DNA from: Chloroflexota bacterium
GTDB lineage: Bacteria > Chloroflexota > Anaerolineae > UBA1429
Direction: 5' to 3'
Assembly (NCBI GenBank): GCA_012729455.1
Contig: JAAYDC010000016.1
Location: 62,001-126,000 of the forward strand
Length of the DNA stretch: 64,000 nt
Part shown: positions 26,838 through 36,256 of the stretch, piece after piece
How the letters are laid out: every line of letters starts with the position of its first letter
Numbering within the stretch: position 1 is the stretch's first letter
Notes under the pieces: model-generated
What the model was told of the DNA's origin: nothing
Seen by the model: the letters and a program-made list of their open reading frames with translations, nothing else
Databases searched by the model: none
Position numbers and translations under genes: made by a program

Positions 26838-29171
26838 CTAGCGCGCTGCGCGCACCTGCAAGCGCTCCCCGTCGGTCACCATCTCGATGGTGCCCTGCTG
26901 GTCGGTGCGCCAGATGTAGCAGCCCTGCTGTGCCAGGCGTTCCAGCAGCGCAGGTGCCGGATGCCCAAAGCGATTGTCGGCGCCCACGCTGATAACCGCC
27001 ACCAGCGGATCGACCTGCTCCAGAAAAGCCGCCGAGGTGCTGCCCTCGGAACCGTGATGGGCAACCTTTAATACCATCGCCGAAAGTGGCGCTCCGCTGG
27101 CTGTCAGGACCTGCTCAGCCTCCATATTAGCGTCACCGGTCAGGAGCAGGCTAAAGCGCCCCTGAACCAGGCGCAACACCAGCGACTCGGCATTGCCGCC
27201 CTCACCGGCATCTGCGGGCGGATGCAGCACCTCCAGGATCAGCCCGTCTGCGAGGTTGAGAATATAGCCGCGACTGAGCACCTGATAGTCGATGGCGTGC
27301 TCTTCCATGTGGCGCGTGAGCACCTCCGCCGCCGGCGTATCCCCCAGGACGGGCGGCCCGGCCAGCGTAGCCACCTGATAGTATTCCGCCAGGTCCGCCA
27401 GGCCGCCGATGTGGTCGGTATCGCCATGAGTAGCCACCACCAAGTCGAGCCGGCGCTCGGTCAGCGGCAGCGCCCCGGAGAGGCGTTCACGCAGCACCAG
27501 GCCGTCGGCTCCGCCGTCGATGAGGATCTGAGCACCGCTCGGAGTGGTGATGAGCACGGCGTCGCCTTGGCCGACATCTAGAAAACGCACATGCGTTTTA
27601 CCATCCGGCAAACGCACCAACACGCTATACAGGCTAAAGACCAGCACCGTTATCAGGGCAGGACCCAACCATCCGCGCACGGAAACGGGTTTGCTGTTGC
27701 GTTCAGAGGGCGGCGCCTGGTAGCGCGATGCCAACTTAACCCCGAGGGCGATCAGCCCGTATAACACGAATACCTTTGGGGTGCTGAGACGTGTAGTCTG
27801 GATAGCTGCCCATCCAAAATGGCTGAAAAAGCCCGGCACGAGTGTGCTAATGCGCAGGAGCGGCCAGATCAGCATAGCAGCTGCACGACCGGCTGGCAGC
27901 CATATCGTGCCCAGGGCAGTCGCTGCGGCACCTCCCGCCAGAATGGGCGTCTGCAACGGCAGTACCAGCAGATTGGTGAGTAATGCTACCAGGGATAGTT
28001 CGCCGAAATAGTGCCAGATAATCGGCAAGGTCAGCAGCTGCGCTGCCAGGGTAGCCCCCAGCAACTCGCCCACCAGGGCGATGGCTCGGCCGGGCAGGCG
28101 CTGCAACAGACATTGGAAGAGGGGCTGTATCAGGATCAGTGAAAGGGTCGCCACAAATGAAAGCTGAAAACTGACGCTCCACAGCTCGAGGGGATTAACG
28201 GCCGTCATGATCAACGAGGCTACCGCCAGGCTGGTGAGGGCATGAGCACGCCGGCCTGTGAGGATCGCCAGGATGGTGAGGGCACCCATCAGCCAGGCGC
28301 GCACCACCGGCGCGCTAAAGCCTGCCAACATTCCGAACAGGATAATACCGCCGAGCGCTGCTAGCAGCGCCAGCTGACGGCGCACGGCACGCTGCGCCAG
28401 GCTTAGGATCAGCTGCATGAGGATCGAGATGTTAAAACCGGAGACCACCAGGATGTGCGTCAGGCCGGAGCGCCGGAACGACGCCTGCGTCTCGGCGGTC
28501 ATGCCATCGCTGACCCCCAGCAGCACGCCTTGTAACAACCCTGCCTCGGGCTGCGGCAGGATACGCTCGATGATCGCCCGTAAACGGTGGTTGAACGCCA
28601 TTAGCCGGGCTGTGACGGCGCTCCCGGATTCGCCCGGCAGCAGCTCCACCTGAGCGCGCCGCATAACCGAACGGATGCCGCGCGCAGCCAAATACTCGCG
28701 ATAGTCAAAATCGTCAAAGATGGGCGGTTCTTTGAGAATCCCGCTGACCTTCAGGCGCTGCCCATAACGATAGCCCTCAAAGGCGCTGGCGTTCACCACC
28801 AACCGCCCGGCGACGCTGTGCTCGCCTGCCTCGTCCTGCAGTGATTCGGCACAGACCTGCAGCTGCACCGAGGCACCCCGCACCCGCGGGTCGTCGCAGA
28901 TGTAGCCCATCACCGTCAGCGGTGTATCGGCATGGTAGTAAGCTAATTGGGTGTCGTCATAAAGAGGGATCGTCAGGCTAAAGCGCCAGGCGCCCAGTAC
29001 CAGCATCACCAGACAGGCAGCCGTCAGGCGCGCTCGCGGGTTGCGCCAGCCAAAGGCGGCGACGACAAGCGCGGCGATCAGCGGAGCAACCAGCCAAATA
29101 CCGGCGCCACAGCTGCGTCCCAGGACGAGGCCGGCGATCCAGCTGCCAGCCATAAACACGAGCACGAGCAT
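26838..29171 (-). CDS. comEC: ComEC/Rec2 DNA-uptake channel protein
   Basis: ComEC forms the inner-membrane channel for single-stranded DNA in natural transformation. The 777-residue protein has an N-terminal membrane plus OB-like DUF4131 region, a central polytopic competence domain (from about residue 215, LLQGVLLGVSDGM and HILVVSGFNISIL) and a C-terminal metallo-beta-lactamase domain (LDVGQGDAVLI, THGDTDHIGG near residue 580, VAHHGSEGST). All domains of a full-length ComEC are present. The ATG at 29171 is preceded by a GGCAGG site; an upstream TTG would add five residues. It is divergent from mtaB. Confidence 0.92.
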   Translation of the reverse strand: MLVLVFMAGSWIAGLVLGRSCGAGIWLVAPLIAALVVAAFGWRNPRARLTAACLVMLVLGAWRFSLTIPLYDDTQLAYYHADTPLTVMGYICDDPRVRGASVQLQVCAESLQDEAGEHSVAGRLVVNASAFEGYRYGQRLKVSGILKEPPIFDDFDYREYLAARGIRSVMRRAQVELLPGESGSAVTARLMAFNHRLRAIIERILPQPEAGLLQGVLLGVSDGMTAETQASFRRSGLTHILVVSGFNISILMQLILSLAQRAVRRQLALLAALGGIILFGMLAGFSAPVVRAWLMGALTILAILTGRRAHALTSLAVASLIMTAVNPLELWSVSFQLSFVATLSLILIQPLFQCLLQRLPGRAIALVGELLGATLAAQLLTLPIIWHYFGELSLVALLTNLLVLPLQTPILAGGAAATALGTIWLPAGRAAAMLIWPLLRISTLVPGFFSHFGWAAIQTTRLSTPKVFVLYGLIALGVKLASRYQAPPSERNSKPVSVRGWLGPALITVLVFSLYSVLVRLPDGKTHVRFLDVGQGDAVLITTPSGAQILIDGGADGLVLRERLSGALPLTERRLDLVVATHGDTDHIGGLADLAEYYQVATLAGPPVLGDTPAAEVLTRHMEEHAIDYQVLSRGYILNLADGLILEVLHPPADAGEGGNAESLVLRLVQGRFSLLLTGDANMEAEQVLTASGAPLSAMVLKVAHHGSEGSTSAAFLEQVDPLVAVISVGADNRFGHPAPALLERLAQQGCYIWRTDQQGTIEMVTDGERLQVRAAR

Positions 29172-29188
29172 ACTGTTGCCTGCCAATC

Positions 29189-29217
29189 TTGTCGGAAACA
29201 GGGCATCGCTCTATTAT
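29189..29217 (+). promoter_or_regulatory. Promoter of the mtaB operon
   Basis: TTGTCG, 17-base spacer, TATTAT. Only 6 bases separate the -10 box from the mtaB ATG, so the transcript would start at or beside the start codon. Confidence 0.6.
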
Positions 29218-29223
29218 GGAAGG

Positions 29224-30498
29224 ATGACTGCCATATATTGTACTGCATTGGGCTGCAAACTAAACCAGGCCGAAGTTGAGGCACTCCAGCGACGCGCTGC
29301 CAGCCGGGGCTGGACGCTCGCTTCCAGCCCCGCCGAAGCCAATTGGGCGCTGGTGAATACCTGCGCCGTGACCCACACCGCCGAGCAAAAGTCGCGTCAG
29401 GCAATCCGCCGGCTGCAGCGCCTCAACCCAGCGATCCGCATCGCCCTGACGGGCTGCTATGCTACCCTCAGCCCCGATGTGCTGCAAGGCTTGCCGGGGG
29501 TCGAGCTGGTGCTCGACAATGCCGGCAAAGCCAGTGCGCTTGATGCGATCGCCCGCTACGCTGCCCCCGTCCTGGCACCCGCCTCCGCCCCCAGGCTGAC
29601 AGCGCACACGCGTGCATTAGTCAAGATCCAGGATGGCTGCGACAACCGATGCAGCTATTGCACCGTCTGTCTGGCGCGCGGGCCGCAGCGCAGCACTGCC
29701 CCTGAGAAGGTGCTGGCTGAAGTGCGCGAGCGCCTGGCCGAGGGCTACCGCGAGGTGGTGCTAACGGGCGTGCATATCGGCGCCTATGGACGTGACGCCC
29801 AGCCCGGAGATGCCGATGGCTGGAGCCTGGCGCGGCTGGTTAATCATCTGCTGAAAAAAACCGATGGTGCGCGCTTGCGCCTGAGTTCGATCGAGCCATG
29901 GGATGTAACCGATGAACTGCTGGCGTTATGGCCCAACCCGAGGTTATGCCGCCATCTGCACGTGCCCATTCAGAGCGGTTCGGATGCGGTGCTGGCGCGC
30001 ATGCAGCGCCATTATACCGCCAGCTATCTGCGCGAGATGGCCGCACGCATCCGCCTTTTGGTGCCGGGCATGGCCCTCACCAGCGACCTGATCTGCGGTT
30101 TCCCCGGAGAGAGCGAGGCCGACCACCAGGCCACCCTCGAACTCATCAGCGGGACGGAACTTGCGCGTGTGCACGTTTTCACCTATTCGGCGCGCCCCGG
30201 CACACCTGCTGCACGGATGCCCGAGAGCGTGCCCGAACCCGTTGCCCAAGCTCGCAGCCAGGAGCTGATCGCCCTGGGCAGGCAGTTCAGCGAGCATTTT
30301 ACGGAAAGCCTGGTCGGCCAGATGGCTGAGGTGCTCTTTGAGAGCCGCACCCCTGCGCTTACCGGCGATTTTTGGAGTGGTCTTACCGACAACTATGTGC
30401 GCGTCTACACCACGAGCGACGTCCCGTTGCGCAACGTCACGGCCCAAGTGCGCTGTGAGGATATCCAGCAGGGCCGCCTGATGGGGGTGCTCTTGTGA
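29224..30498 (+). CDS. mtaB: tRNA threonylcarbamoyladenosine methylthiotransferase MtaB
   Basis: MtaB adds a methylthio group to t6A37 of ANN-decoding tRNAs. The 424-residue protein has the N-terminal UPF0004 domain with Cys6, Cys11, VNTCAVTH and TGCYA, and a radical SAM domain with Cys139, Cys143 and Cys146 in CDNRCSYC. A short TRAM-like C-terminal region follows. The TALGCKLNQAEVE start is typical of MtaB rather than MiaB. The ABC transporter gene starts inside its last 4 bases (GTGA). The promoter position suggests a leaderless mRNA, although GGAAGG also precedes the ATG in the DNA. Confidence 0.92.
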   Translation: MTAIYCTALGCKLNQAEVEALQRRAASRGWTLASSPAEANWALVNTCAVTHTAEQKSRQAIRRLQRLNPAIRIALTGCYATLSPDVLQGLPGVELVLDNAGKASALDAIARYAAPVLAPASAPRLTAHTRALVKIQDGCDNRCSYCTVCLARGPQRSTAPEKVLAEVRERLAEGYREVVLTGVHIGAYGRDAQPGDADGWSLARLVNHLLKKTDGARLRLSSIEPWDVTDELLALWPNPRLCRHLHVPIQSGSDAVLARMQRHYTASYLREMAARIRLLVPGMALTSDLICGFPGESEADHQATLELISGTELARVHVFTYSARPGTPAARMPESVPEPVAQARSQELIALGRQFSEHFTESLVGQMAEVLFESRTPALTGDFWSGLTDNYVRVYTTSDVPLRNVTAQVRCEDIQQGRLMGVLL

Positions 30499-31451
30499 GT
30501 AATGTCATCATCCAGACGGATGCCCTGACGCGCAGGTTCGGCACGCGCGTCGCGGTGGATGCGCTCACTCTCGAAGTGCATCGGGGCGAGGTGTTTGGCC
30601 TTTTAGGCCCTAACGGAGCTGGCAAAAGTACTACGGTGCGCCTCTTGAACGGCGTGCTGGCCAGCCACGGCGGCAGCGCGCGGGTGTTTGGACAGGATGT
30701 GGCCGCCCAGGCGGCTCAGATCCGGCGGCGTGTGGGAGTGCTCACCGAGACGCCCACCGTTTACGATGGCCTGACCGCCCGGCAGAACCTCGAGTTGGTC
30801 GGAGAGGTCTACGGGTTGGAGCCCGCTCAGCTGCCGGCGCGCATTGCAGAGGTGCTGGCTGAATTCGAGCTGCAAACGCGCGCCGACGACAAGGTTGCCA
30901 CCTATTCCAAGGGCATGCGCCAGCGCCTGGCGATCGCGCGTACCTTTATCCACGGCCCTGAACTCGTATACCTCGACGAGCCAACCTCCGGGTTGGACCC
31001 CGAGGCAGCCCGTATGGTGGTAGAACTGGTACAGCAGCAGGCGCACCGCGAAGGCCGCACCATCTTTATCTGCACCCACAACCTCGACGAGGCCGAACGC
31101 CTGTGTGACCGCGTGGGAGTGATCGACCAAGGGAGGATGCTCGCGATCGGTTCCCCCGCCGAGTTGGCCCACCAGCTCTGGCAGGGCTATCGCGTCGTCA
31201 TCAAGCTGGCAGAACCGCTCAGCGACCAGCAGTTACAGTCCCTCGGCGAGGTAACTTCACGCGGCGATGCCAACAATCCGCCCACGCTACTCGAGTTCAG
31301 CCTGCCAGGCCTTCAGGCAGTTCCCGACCTGGTAAGCGCGTTGTGCGGGGTCGGGGCGCGCATCGTGCGCGTCGACCCGCAGCATCACTCGCTGCGCGAT
31401 ATCTATTTTGCCGTCCGCCAGCGTCATCAGCGGTCAGGAGAAGGACAATGA
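30495..31451 (+). CDS. ABC transporter ATP-binding protein
   Basis: The 318-residue protein is a complete ABC ATPase: Walker A GPNGAGKST near residue 37, signature YSKGMRQRLAIAR, Walker B LVYLDEPTSGLDPEA and the switch His in FICTHNLDEAE. The ~90 residues after the ATPase domain are an accessory tail, as in DrrA/NatA-type exporters. It pairs with the ABC-2 type permease that starts in its last 4 bases. The cargo is unknown. GTG is the start codon, overlapping the mtaB stop. Confidence 0.9.
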   Translation: MSNVIIQTDALTRRFGTRVAVDALTLEVHRGEVFGLLGPNGAGKSTTVRLLNGVLASHGGSARVFGQDVAAQAAQIRRRVGVLTETPTVYDGLTARQNLELVGEVYGLEPAQLPARIAEVLAEFELQTRADDKVATYSKGMRQRLAIARTFIHGPELVYLDEPTSGLDPEAARMVVELVQQQAHREGRTIFICTHNLDEAERLCDRVGVIDQGRMLAIGSPAELAHQLWQGYRVVIKLAEPLSDQQLQSLGEVTSRGDANNPPTLLEFSLPGLQAVPDLVSALCGVGARIVRVDPQHHSLRDIYFAVRQRHQRSGEGQ

Positions 31452-32263
31452 ACTGGCGCGCCATTCGGGCAGTTATCCGCAAAGACCTGCTCCAGGCAGC
31501 CTCCAACAGGATCATCTGGGTCTCGTTCATCGGTGTGCCCGTCATGCTGTTGGTGATCATGCCGGTGGGCATGGTGCTGATGCCCCAGCTGGTACCTGAA
31601 CAGATCGACCTGCGGGAGTTAGAGACTATGCTGCGCAGCGTCCCGCCTGGACTCAAAGCGCGCCTCGGGGCGTTTTTGGCCGACCAGATGTGGGTGATGC
31701 TGGCAGCCAACTATATGTTTATGCCCTTCTTCCTGCTGGTGCCGATGATGATCTCCAGCATTATTGCTGCGGATGGAATTGCAGGCGAAAAGGAGCGCAA
31801 AACGCTGGAGGGGCTGCTCTACATGCCGATCTCGGATGCCGAGCTCTTTATCTCCAAAGTGCTGGCAGCCTGGATCCCCGCCCTGGCGATTACCTTGGTA
31901 TCGTTTATCGTCTACGGTCTGGCCGTCAACCTGGCAGGATATGGTACCATGCAGCGCCTCTTTTTCCCCGAGCCTGCCTGGTGGCCGCTGGTGTTCCTGG
32001 TGGCGCCAGCCGTCTCGCTGGCCAGCCTGGCCGTTACCGTGATCATCTCGGCCAAAGCCAAGAGCTTTATGGCAGCGCAACAGGCCTCGGGGTTCATCGT
32101 GCTGCCAGTGATAGCACTGATGGTGGGCCAGGTCAGCGGCTTGTTCTTTCTGAGCACCTGGGTGGTGCTGCTGATCGGCGTCCTGTTTTGGGCGATTGCG
32201 CTGATGCTGGCTAAAATCGCTACCAACAAGATCAGCCGCGACGAGTTGGTAACTCAAGTGTAG
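31448..32263 (+). CDS. ABC-2 type transporter permease
   Basis: The 271-residue membrane protein has about six hydrophobic spans: one near residues 20-45 followed by a ~50-residue extracytoplasmic loop, then five more between about 80 and 260. The GIAGEKERKTLEGLLYMPIS segment is the conserved cytoplasmic coupling region of NatB/ABC-2 permeases. Together with the preceding ATPase it should form an exporter; sodium, drug or peptide export are all possible. The start overlaps the ATPase stop as ATGA. Confidence 0.85.
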   Translation: MNWRAIRAVIRKDLLQAASNRIIWVSFIGVPVMLLVIMPVGMVLMPQLVPEQIDLRELETMLRSVPPGLKARLGAFLADQMWVMLAANYMFMPFFLLVPMMISSIIAADGIAGEKERKTLEGLLYMPISDAELFISKVLAAWIPALAITLVSFIVYGLAVNLAGYGTMQRLFFPEPAWWPLVFLVAPAVSLASLAVTVIISAKAKSFMAAQQASGFIVLPVIALMVGQVSGLFFLSTWVVLLIGVLFWAIALMLAKIATNKISRDELVTQV

Positions 32264-32273
32264 AGGTCAACCC

Positions 32274-33683
32274 ATGAAACCTATTAACCTGGATCATTAT
32301 GACACCCTCTATGAGAATCTGCAGACTGAATACACCGCGCGCTTTCCCCGCTCGGGCGCTGCGCAGCAGCGTGCTGTCGAACACCTGCTGGACGGCGGAT
32401 CCCACACCGCCCGCCAATGGGCACCCTATGCGCTGCGCATCACCAGCGCCAGCGGTGCCTGGGCTGAGGATCTTGACGGCTACCGCTTTGTCGATTTTTG
32501 GCAGGGTCATTACGCCAATATCCTGGGGCACAACCCGACGCTGATCCGCGAGTGCATGATCGAGGATCTGCAACGCGGCTATGGCATGCATACCGGTCTG
32601 CTCGAAGAGCGCGAGGCGGAATATACCTGTCAGCTGGCTAAGGCGGTCTGCGCCGACCAGGTGCGCCTGACGACAGCCGGCACGCTGGCTACCATGTATG
32701 CCATCATGCTGGCACGCGCCTATACCGGGCGGACGCTGGTGCTCAAGATCTCGGGCGGATGGCACGGCGCCAATCCGTTGGCGCTCAAAGGGGTCGGTAA
32801 AAACAGCCGCGGCTATGACCGTGTTGATTCTGCGGGCGTGCCCGATTCGACCGGTGAAGAGCTGATCGTGACCCCCTTTAACGATTGCGATAACCTGCGC
32901 AAAATCTTTCGTTCGCTGGGCGACCGCATCGCCGCCTTTATCTTTGAACCCTGTCTGGGCGCGGCCGGCTTTGTGCCTGCCAACCCCGAGTTCATGCAGA
33001 CCGCGCGCGAGCTCACCGCTCAATATGGCACGCTGCTCATTCTGGATGAGGTCATCACGGGTTTTCGTTTTTGTGCGGGCGCCATGCACAGCCTGTACGG
33101 CGTCAAGCCGGACCTGGCTACCTATGGCAAGATCATCGGCGGCGGCATGCCCATCTCGGCCGTAGCCGGCCACAACGACATCATGCAATTGGCCAGCAAC
33201 CGTGCCGGCACTAAAAAGGTGATGTTTAACGGCGGTACATTCTCTTCACTGCCGCTGGCGCTCCTGGCCGGCAGCACCATGCTGAGCTATCTGAGTGAAC
33301 ACGAAAAAGAGATCTACCCACGCCTGAAAGCCAAAGGCCAGACCCTCTTTGCCGGCATCGAGGATGCCTTTACTCGGCAGGGCGTATTGGCCTACTGCAT
33401 GGGGCGGCGCCAGCCAGCCGAACTGCAGGGCTCGCTGGGGGCGATCTACTTTCCCAGCCAGGCCGACTACTACCCCGCCAGCGCTGAGGAATTTAACGAT
33501 CCCATACTGGCCGGCGCTACCCTGCGCGAACAAGCCCTCAAGCTGGGTCTGCTGCTGGGCGGCGTAAATGTGGTGCACGGGCTGGGAGCCATTTCGGATG
33601 CTCACGAGAGAGCCGAGTTCGAGGTGGTCTATCAGGCCTGCGCGGCCTTTGCCGAACAGCTGCGCCGCGCCGGGATGGCCTAA
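32274..33683 (+). CDS. Class III aminotransferase, glutamate-1-semialdehyde mutase-like
   Basis: A 469-residue PLP enzyme of the class III aminotransferase family. It shows ILGHNPTLI, the AGTLATMYAIMLARAYTGR segment that in glutamate-1-semialdehyde aminomutase reads SGTEA, the LILDEVITGFR motif and the PLP lysine Lys286 in YGKIIGGGMPISAVAG. The replacement of SGTEA by AGTLA and the absence of other heme genes argue against a housekeeping HemL, so it is better called GSA-like with unknown substrate. It follows the ABC exporter by 10 bases and ends in a one-base overlap (TAATG) with the nitrilase remnant. Confidence 0.8.
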   Translation: MKPINLDHYDTLYENLQTEYTARFPRSGAAQQRAVEHLLDGGSHTARQWAPYALRITSASGAWAEDLDGYRFVDFWQGHYANILGHNPTLIRECMIEDLQRGYGMHTGLLEEREAEYTCQLAKAVCADQVRLTTAGTLATMYAIMLARAYTGRTLVLKISGGWHGANPLALKGVGKNSRGYDRVDSAGVPDSTGEELIVTPFNDCDNLRKIFRSLGDRIAAFIFEPCLGAAGFVPANPEFMQTARELTAQYGTLLILDEVITGFRFCAGAMHSLYGVKPDLATYGKIIGGGMPISAVAGHNDIMQLASNRAGTKKVMFNGGTFSSLPLALLAGSTMLSYLSEHEKEIYPRLKAKGQTLFAGIEDAFTRQGVLAYCMGRRQPAELQGSLGAIYFPSQADYYPASAEEFNDPILAGATLREQALKLGLLLGGVNVVHGLGAISDAHERAEFEVVYQACAAFAEQLRRAGMA

Positions 33684-33845
33684 TGAGCGGCAGATTGCGT
33701 ATCGCCGGGGTGCAGATGCAAGTCAGCGTCCGCACTGCCGAGAATCTGCCCAAAACATGGCTATCCGCACTCGGCGGATGGCAACTGGCTGGTACGCGTC
33801 GATCCCGTCGGTGAGCACGCCTATGTGGCTGGTCTGGAGCTGTAG
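33683..33845 (+). pseudogene. Remnant of a carbon-nitrogen hydrolase (nitrilase family)
   Basis: The ATG overlaps the aminotransferase stop and the first ~23 codons read LRIAGVQMQVSVRTAENLPK, the standard start of nitrilase-family amidases. About 60 bases later another frame reads DGNWLVRVDPVGEHAYVAGL and then stops at 33845, resembling the end of such a protein. The ~220-240 residues between, including the Glu-Lys-Cys catalytic triad, are missing. The gene has therefore lost its core through an internal deletion plus a frame change. Confidence 0.6.
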
Positions 33846-33848
33846 CGC

Positions 33849-35243
33849 TCAGTAGGCGTTGCGGTCTCCGCGCAGCATGTTAAATATGGTGCGCAGAATG
33901 ATCTTGATGTCGAAAAGGATCGACCAGTTCTCAATATAGTACAGGTCGTATTTGGTGCGTTCCTCGATCGAGGTGTTGCCGCGCAACCCGTTCACCTGCG
34001 CCCAGCCGGTCAGCCCGGCTTTTTCACGGTGCCGCTCGGCATAGCGCGGCACGAGCTGTTTGAACTGTTCCACAAACACCGGCCGCTCGGGGCGCGGCCC
34101 CACTACGCTCATATCGCCCACCAGCACATTGATGAACTGGGGCAGCTCGTCCAATGACGACTTGCGCAAAAAAGTGCCAAAGCGCGTACGGCGCGGATCA
34201 TTCTGCTTGGCCCACACTGGCCCCGTCTCGCTCTCGGCGTCGCTGCGCATTGAGCGGAACTTGATCATCTGAAAGGGCTTGCCATCCAGCCCCACCCTTG
34301 TCTGCGAATAGAATACCGGCCCCTTGGATTCCATCTTGATGATGGCGGCGATTATCAGCATCAGAGGTGAGAAAAAGATCAGCGCTCCGGACGAAAAGAC
34401 GATGTCAAAGATGCGCTTGGTGGTCAACCGCCAGCCGCGCAGAGAGATATCGCGGATGCTGATCAGCGGCAGGCCATCCAAGTCGTCGATCGAAAGATCA
34501 GAGGCCACGATCTGGTACAGATCGGGGAAGAGGCGCACGGTGGCGTGCTCGCTGGTGCAGTCGGCGATCATCTGCAGCTGCACATCGTGCCCCAGGTTGG
34601 TGAGCGTGATCACCACTTCCGCCACCTGGTGCTCGCGGATGATCCAGCGCAGATCGTGATACGAGCCTAGGATTGGCACCCCATCGATGGCTTGTTCGGA
34701 CGAATCGCCATCGACAAAGCCCACCACAGTATAACCCAGCTGCGCCGAACGGCGCGTGCGGGTCAGGATGCCGCGCGCCACTTCGTCGGTGCCCACCAGC
34801 AGCATACGGTCTGGCACGTGGCTGTGGTATTGGCGGTGGATCCCCCGGGTGATGATGCGCCCCAAACCCACCAGGATGATCGTCAGCAGCCAGGCATACA
34901 TGATAATGCCGCGCGTCATGTCAGAGCCAGCCGGATAGAAAAAGTAGGTGATGGTGTTGGCCAGCAACGAGGCGATCGAGGTGGCGGCCACAATCTGGTA
35001 CAACAGATCGATGCGCGACTGTCCACGGCGCATATGATACAGACGCATCATAAAAAAGATGACCAGCACACTGGCAATCTGAATAGCCAGGAGCTGCCAG
35101 TAAATGCGAAACGACCCAAGGTTGAGCGGTGTGGGGACCGGGATGGTCGCGCGCAGCCAGTAGGCCAGGTAGATCGCCAAGCCGACCATCAGCGCGTCTA
35201 CCAGGGCTGTCTGAACGGTGAACCAGATTGTATGACGGCGCAT
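33849..35243 (-). CDS. Polyprenyl glycosylphosphotransferase for exopolysaccharide biosynthesis
   Basis: A WbaP/WcaJ-type initiating enzyme of 464 residues that transfers a sugar-1-phosphate to undecaprenyl phosphate at the membrane. The N-terminal ~130 residues hold four to five membrane helices, followed by a nucleotide-binding-like domain ([13 protein letters not shown]). The C-terminal ~190 residues are the catalytic sugar transferase domain: [51 protein letters not shown] and [15 protein letters not shown]. Its sugar specificity cannot be told. It follows a glycosyltransferase gene 11 bases upstream on the same strand. Confidence 0.92.
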   Translation of the reverse strand: MRRHTIWFTVQTALVDALMVGLAIYLAYWLRATIPVPTPLNLGSFRIYWQLLAIQIASVLVIFFMMRLYHMRRGQSRIDLLYQIVAATSIASLLANTITYFFYPAGSDMTRGIIMYAWLLTIILVGLGRIITRGIHRQYHSHVPDRMLLVGTDEVARGILTRTRRSAQLGYTVVGFVDGDSSEQAIDGVPILGSYHDLRWIIREHQVAEVVITLTNLGHDVQLQMIADCTSEHATVRLFPDLYQIVASDLSIDDLDGLPLISIRDISLRGWRLTTKRIFDIVFSSGALIFFSPLMLIIAAIIKMESKGPVFYSQTRVGLDGKPFQMIKFRSMRSDAESETGPVWAKQNDPRRTRFGTFLRKSSLDELPQFINVLVGDMSVVGPRPERPVFVEQFKQLVPRYAERHREKAGLTGWAQVNGLRGNTSIEERTKYDLYYIENWSILFDIKIILRTIFNMLRGDRNAY

Positions 35244-35254
35244 TGCCCCTCTTA

Positions 35255-36169
35255 TCAGGCGGAAGCGACCCGCTTCTTGTCGGGCGGCGCAAGCCGCTCG
35301 CGCAGCAGCGCACGTGCCCGCAGTAGCTTGATGCCGGCATCAACCGCCAGGTTCACGAGCCCCGGGGTTGAGCTGCGGTAATGCTTGTCATGAAAGATGC
35401 GCATTGCATCGTAAAACGCCAAGTTTGCACGCAGGCTGGACTTGCGGCTGGCGGCGCCCTTGATGTGTAGCACGGTGACCTGCGGATAATACATCACCCG
35501 CCAGCCCTGCTGCTTGATGCGATAACACAGGTCAATATCTTCGCCATACATGAAAAAGGCCTCGTCCAGCAACCCGGACTGCTGGAGCGCCTCGGCGCGC
35601 ATCATCATAAAGGCGCCCACGATGGCATCCACCTCGGCCGGCTGGGCGGGATCCAGATAGGTCAGATTGTAGCATGCCAGACGTTTGCTGTGCGGAAATA
35701 GCTTGCCCAGACCGCTAAAGTGGTAAAACGAAACCTTGGGGCTGGGGAAGGAACGCCGGCAGGCTTTGTCGAGCGAACCATCCTGGCGTACCAGACGCGG
35801 GCCGGCAGCGCCCACCTGCGGATTGGCATCCATCAGGGCGGCCATCTCTGCTAGGGCGTTGGGCGGCAGCACCGTATCTGGGTTTAGCAGCAAAAAGTAG
35901 CGCGCACCGCGCTCCAGCGCACCGGCCGCCCTGAGCCCGATGTTGTTGGCATAGGCATAACCGCCATTGTGGGGAGTTTCGATCACGTCAGATACCCAAG
36001 GATGCTCGCGGCGCACCATCTCGGCACTGTCGTCCGACGAGTGGTTATCAACCACTACCACGCGCATGGATAGCGTTCCAGCGGCAGCCTGCAGCGATGC
36101 CAGACAGGTGTTCAGCTCGCTGGCCGTGTTATAGTTGACGATGATGATGACGAGATCAGGTACGCTCAT
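35255..36169 (-). CDS. Glycosyltransferase family 2, rhamnosyltransferase-like
   Basis: The 304-residue protein is a GT-A fold inverting glycosyltransferase: VIIIVNYNTASELNTCLASL at the N terminus, the VVVDNHSSDDSAEMV segment, then FLLLNPDTVLPPNAL with the metal-binding DxD-like site, and FFMYGEDIDLCYRIKQQGW. This pattern matches the WcaE/rhamnosyltransferase-like group that extends cell-surface glycans. The real start is the ATG at 36169; a TTG 33 bases upstream lies in the promoter region. It is transcribed with the glycosylphosphotransferase gene. Confidence 0.87.
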   Translation of the reverse strand: MSVPDLVIIIVNYNTASELNTCLASLQAAAGTLSMRVVVVDNHSSDDSAEMVRREHPWVSDVIETPHNGGYAYANNIGLRAAGALERGARYFLLLNPDTVLPPNALAEMAALMDANPQVGAAGPRLVRQDGSLDKACRRSFPSPKVSFYHFSGLGKLFPHSKRLACYNLTYLDPAQPAEVDAIVGAFMMMRAEALQQSGLLDEAFFMYGEDIDLCYRIKQQGWRVMYYPQVTVLHIKGAASRKSSLRANLAFYDAMRIFHDKHYRSSTPGLVNLAVDAGIKLLRARALLRERLAPPDKKRVASA

Positions 36170-36186
36170 CGAATGGCCTCTGCAGG

Positions 36187-36215
36187 ATTGTACCCCAAAC
36201 AAGGACCTTTACCAA
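36187..36215 (-). promoter_or_regulatory. Promoter of the glycosyltransferase-glycosylphosphotransferase pair
   Basis: Minus-strand TTGGTA, 17-base spacer, TACAAT, 17 bases upstream of the ATG at 36169. Confidence 0.55.
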
Positions 36216-36256
36216 GGTGCCTGGTGGTATAACGTGTGCCTGACGTGTGTAGTTCC

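Noticed and set aside
32274-33683. Calling the class III aminotransferase hemL
   Set aside because: The conserved SGTEA segment is changed and no other heme gene is nearby, so a housekeeping glutamate-1-semialdehyde aminomutase role is not supported.
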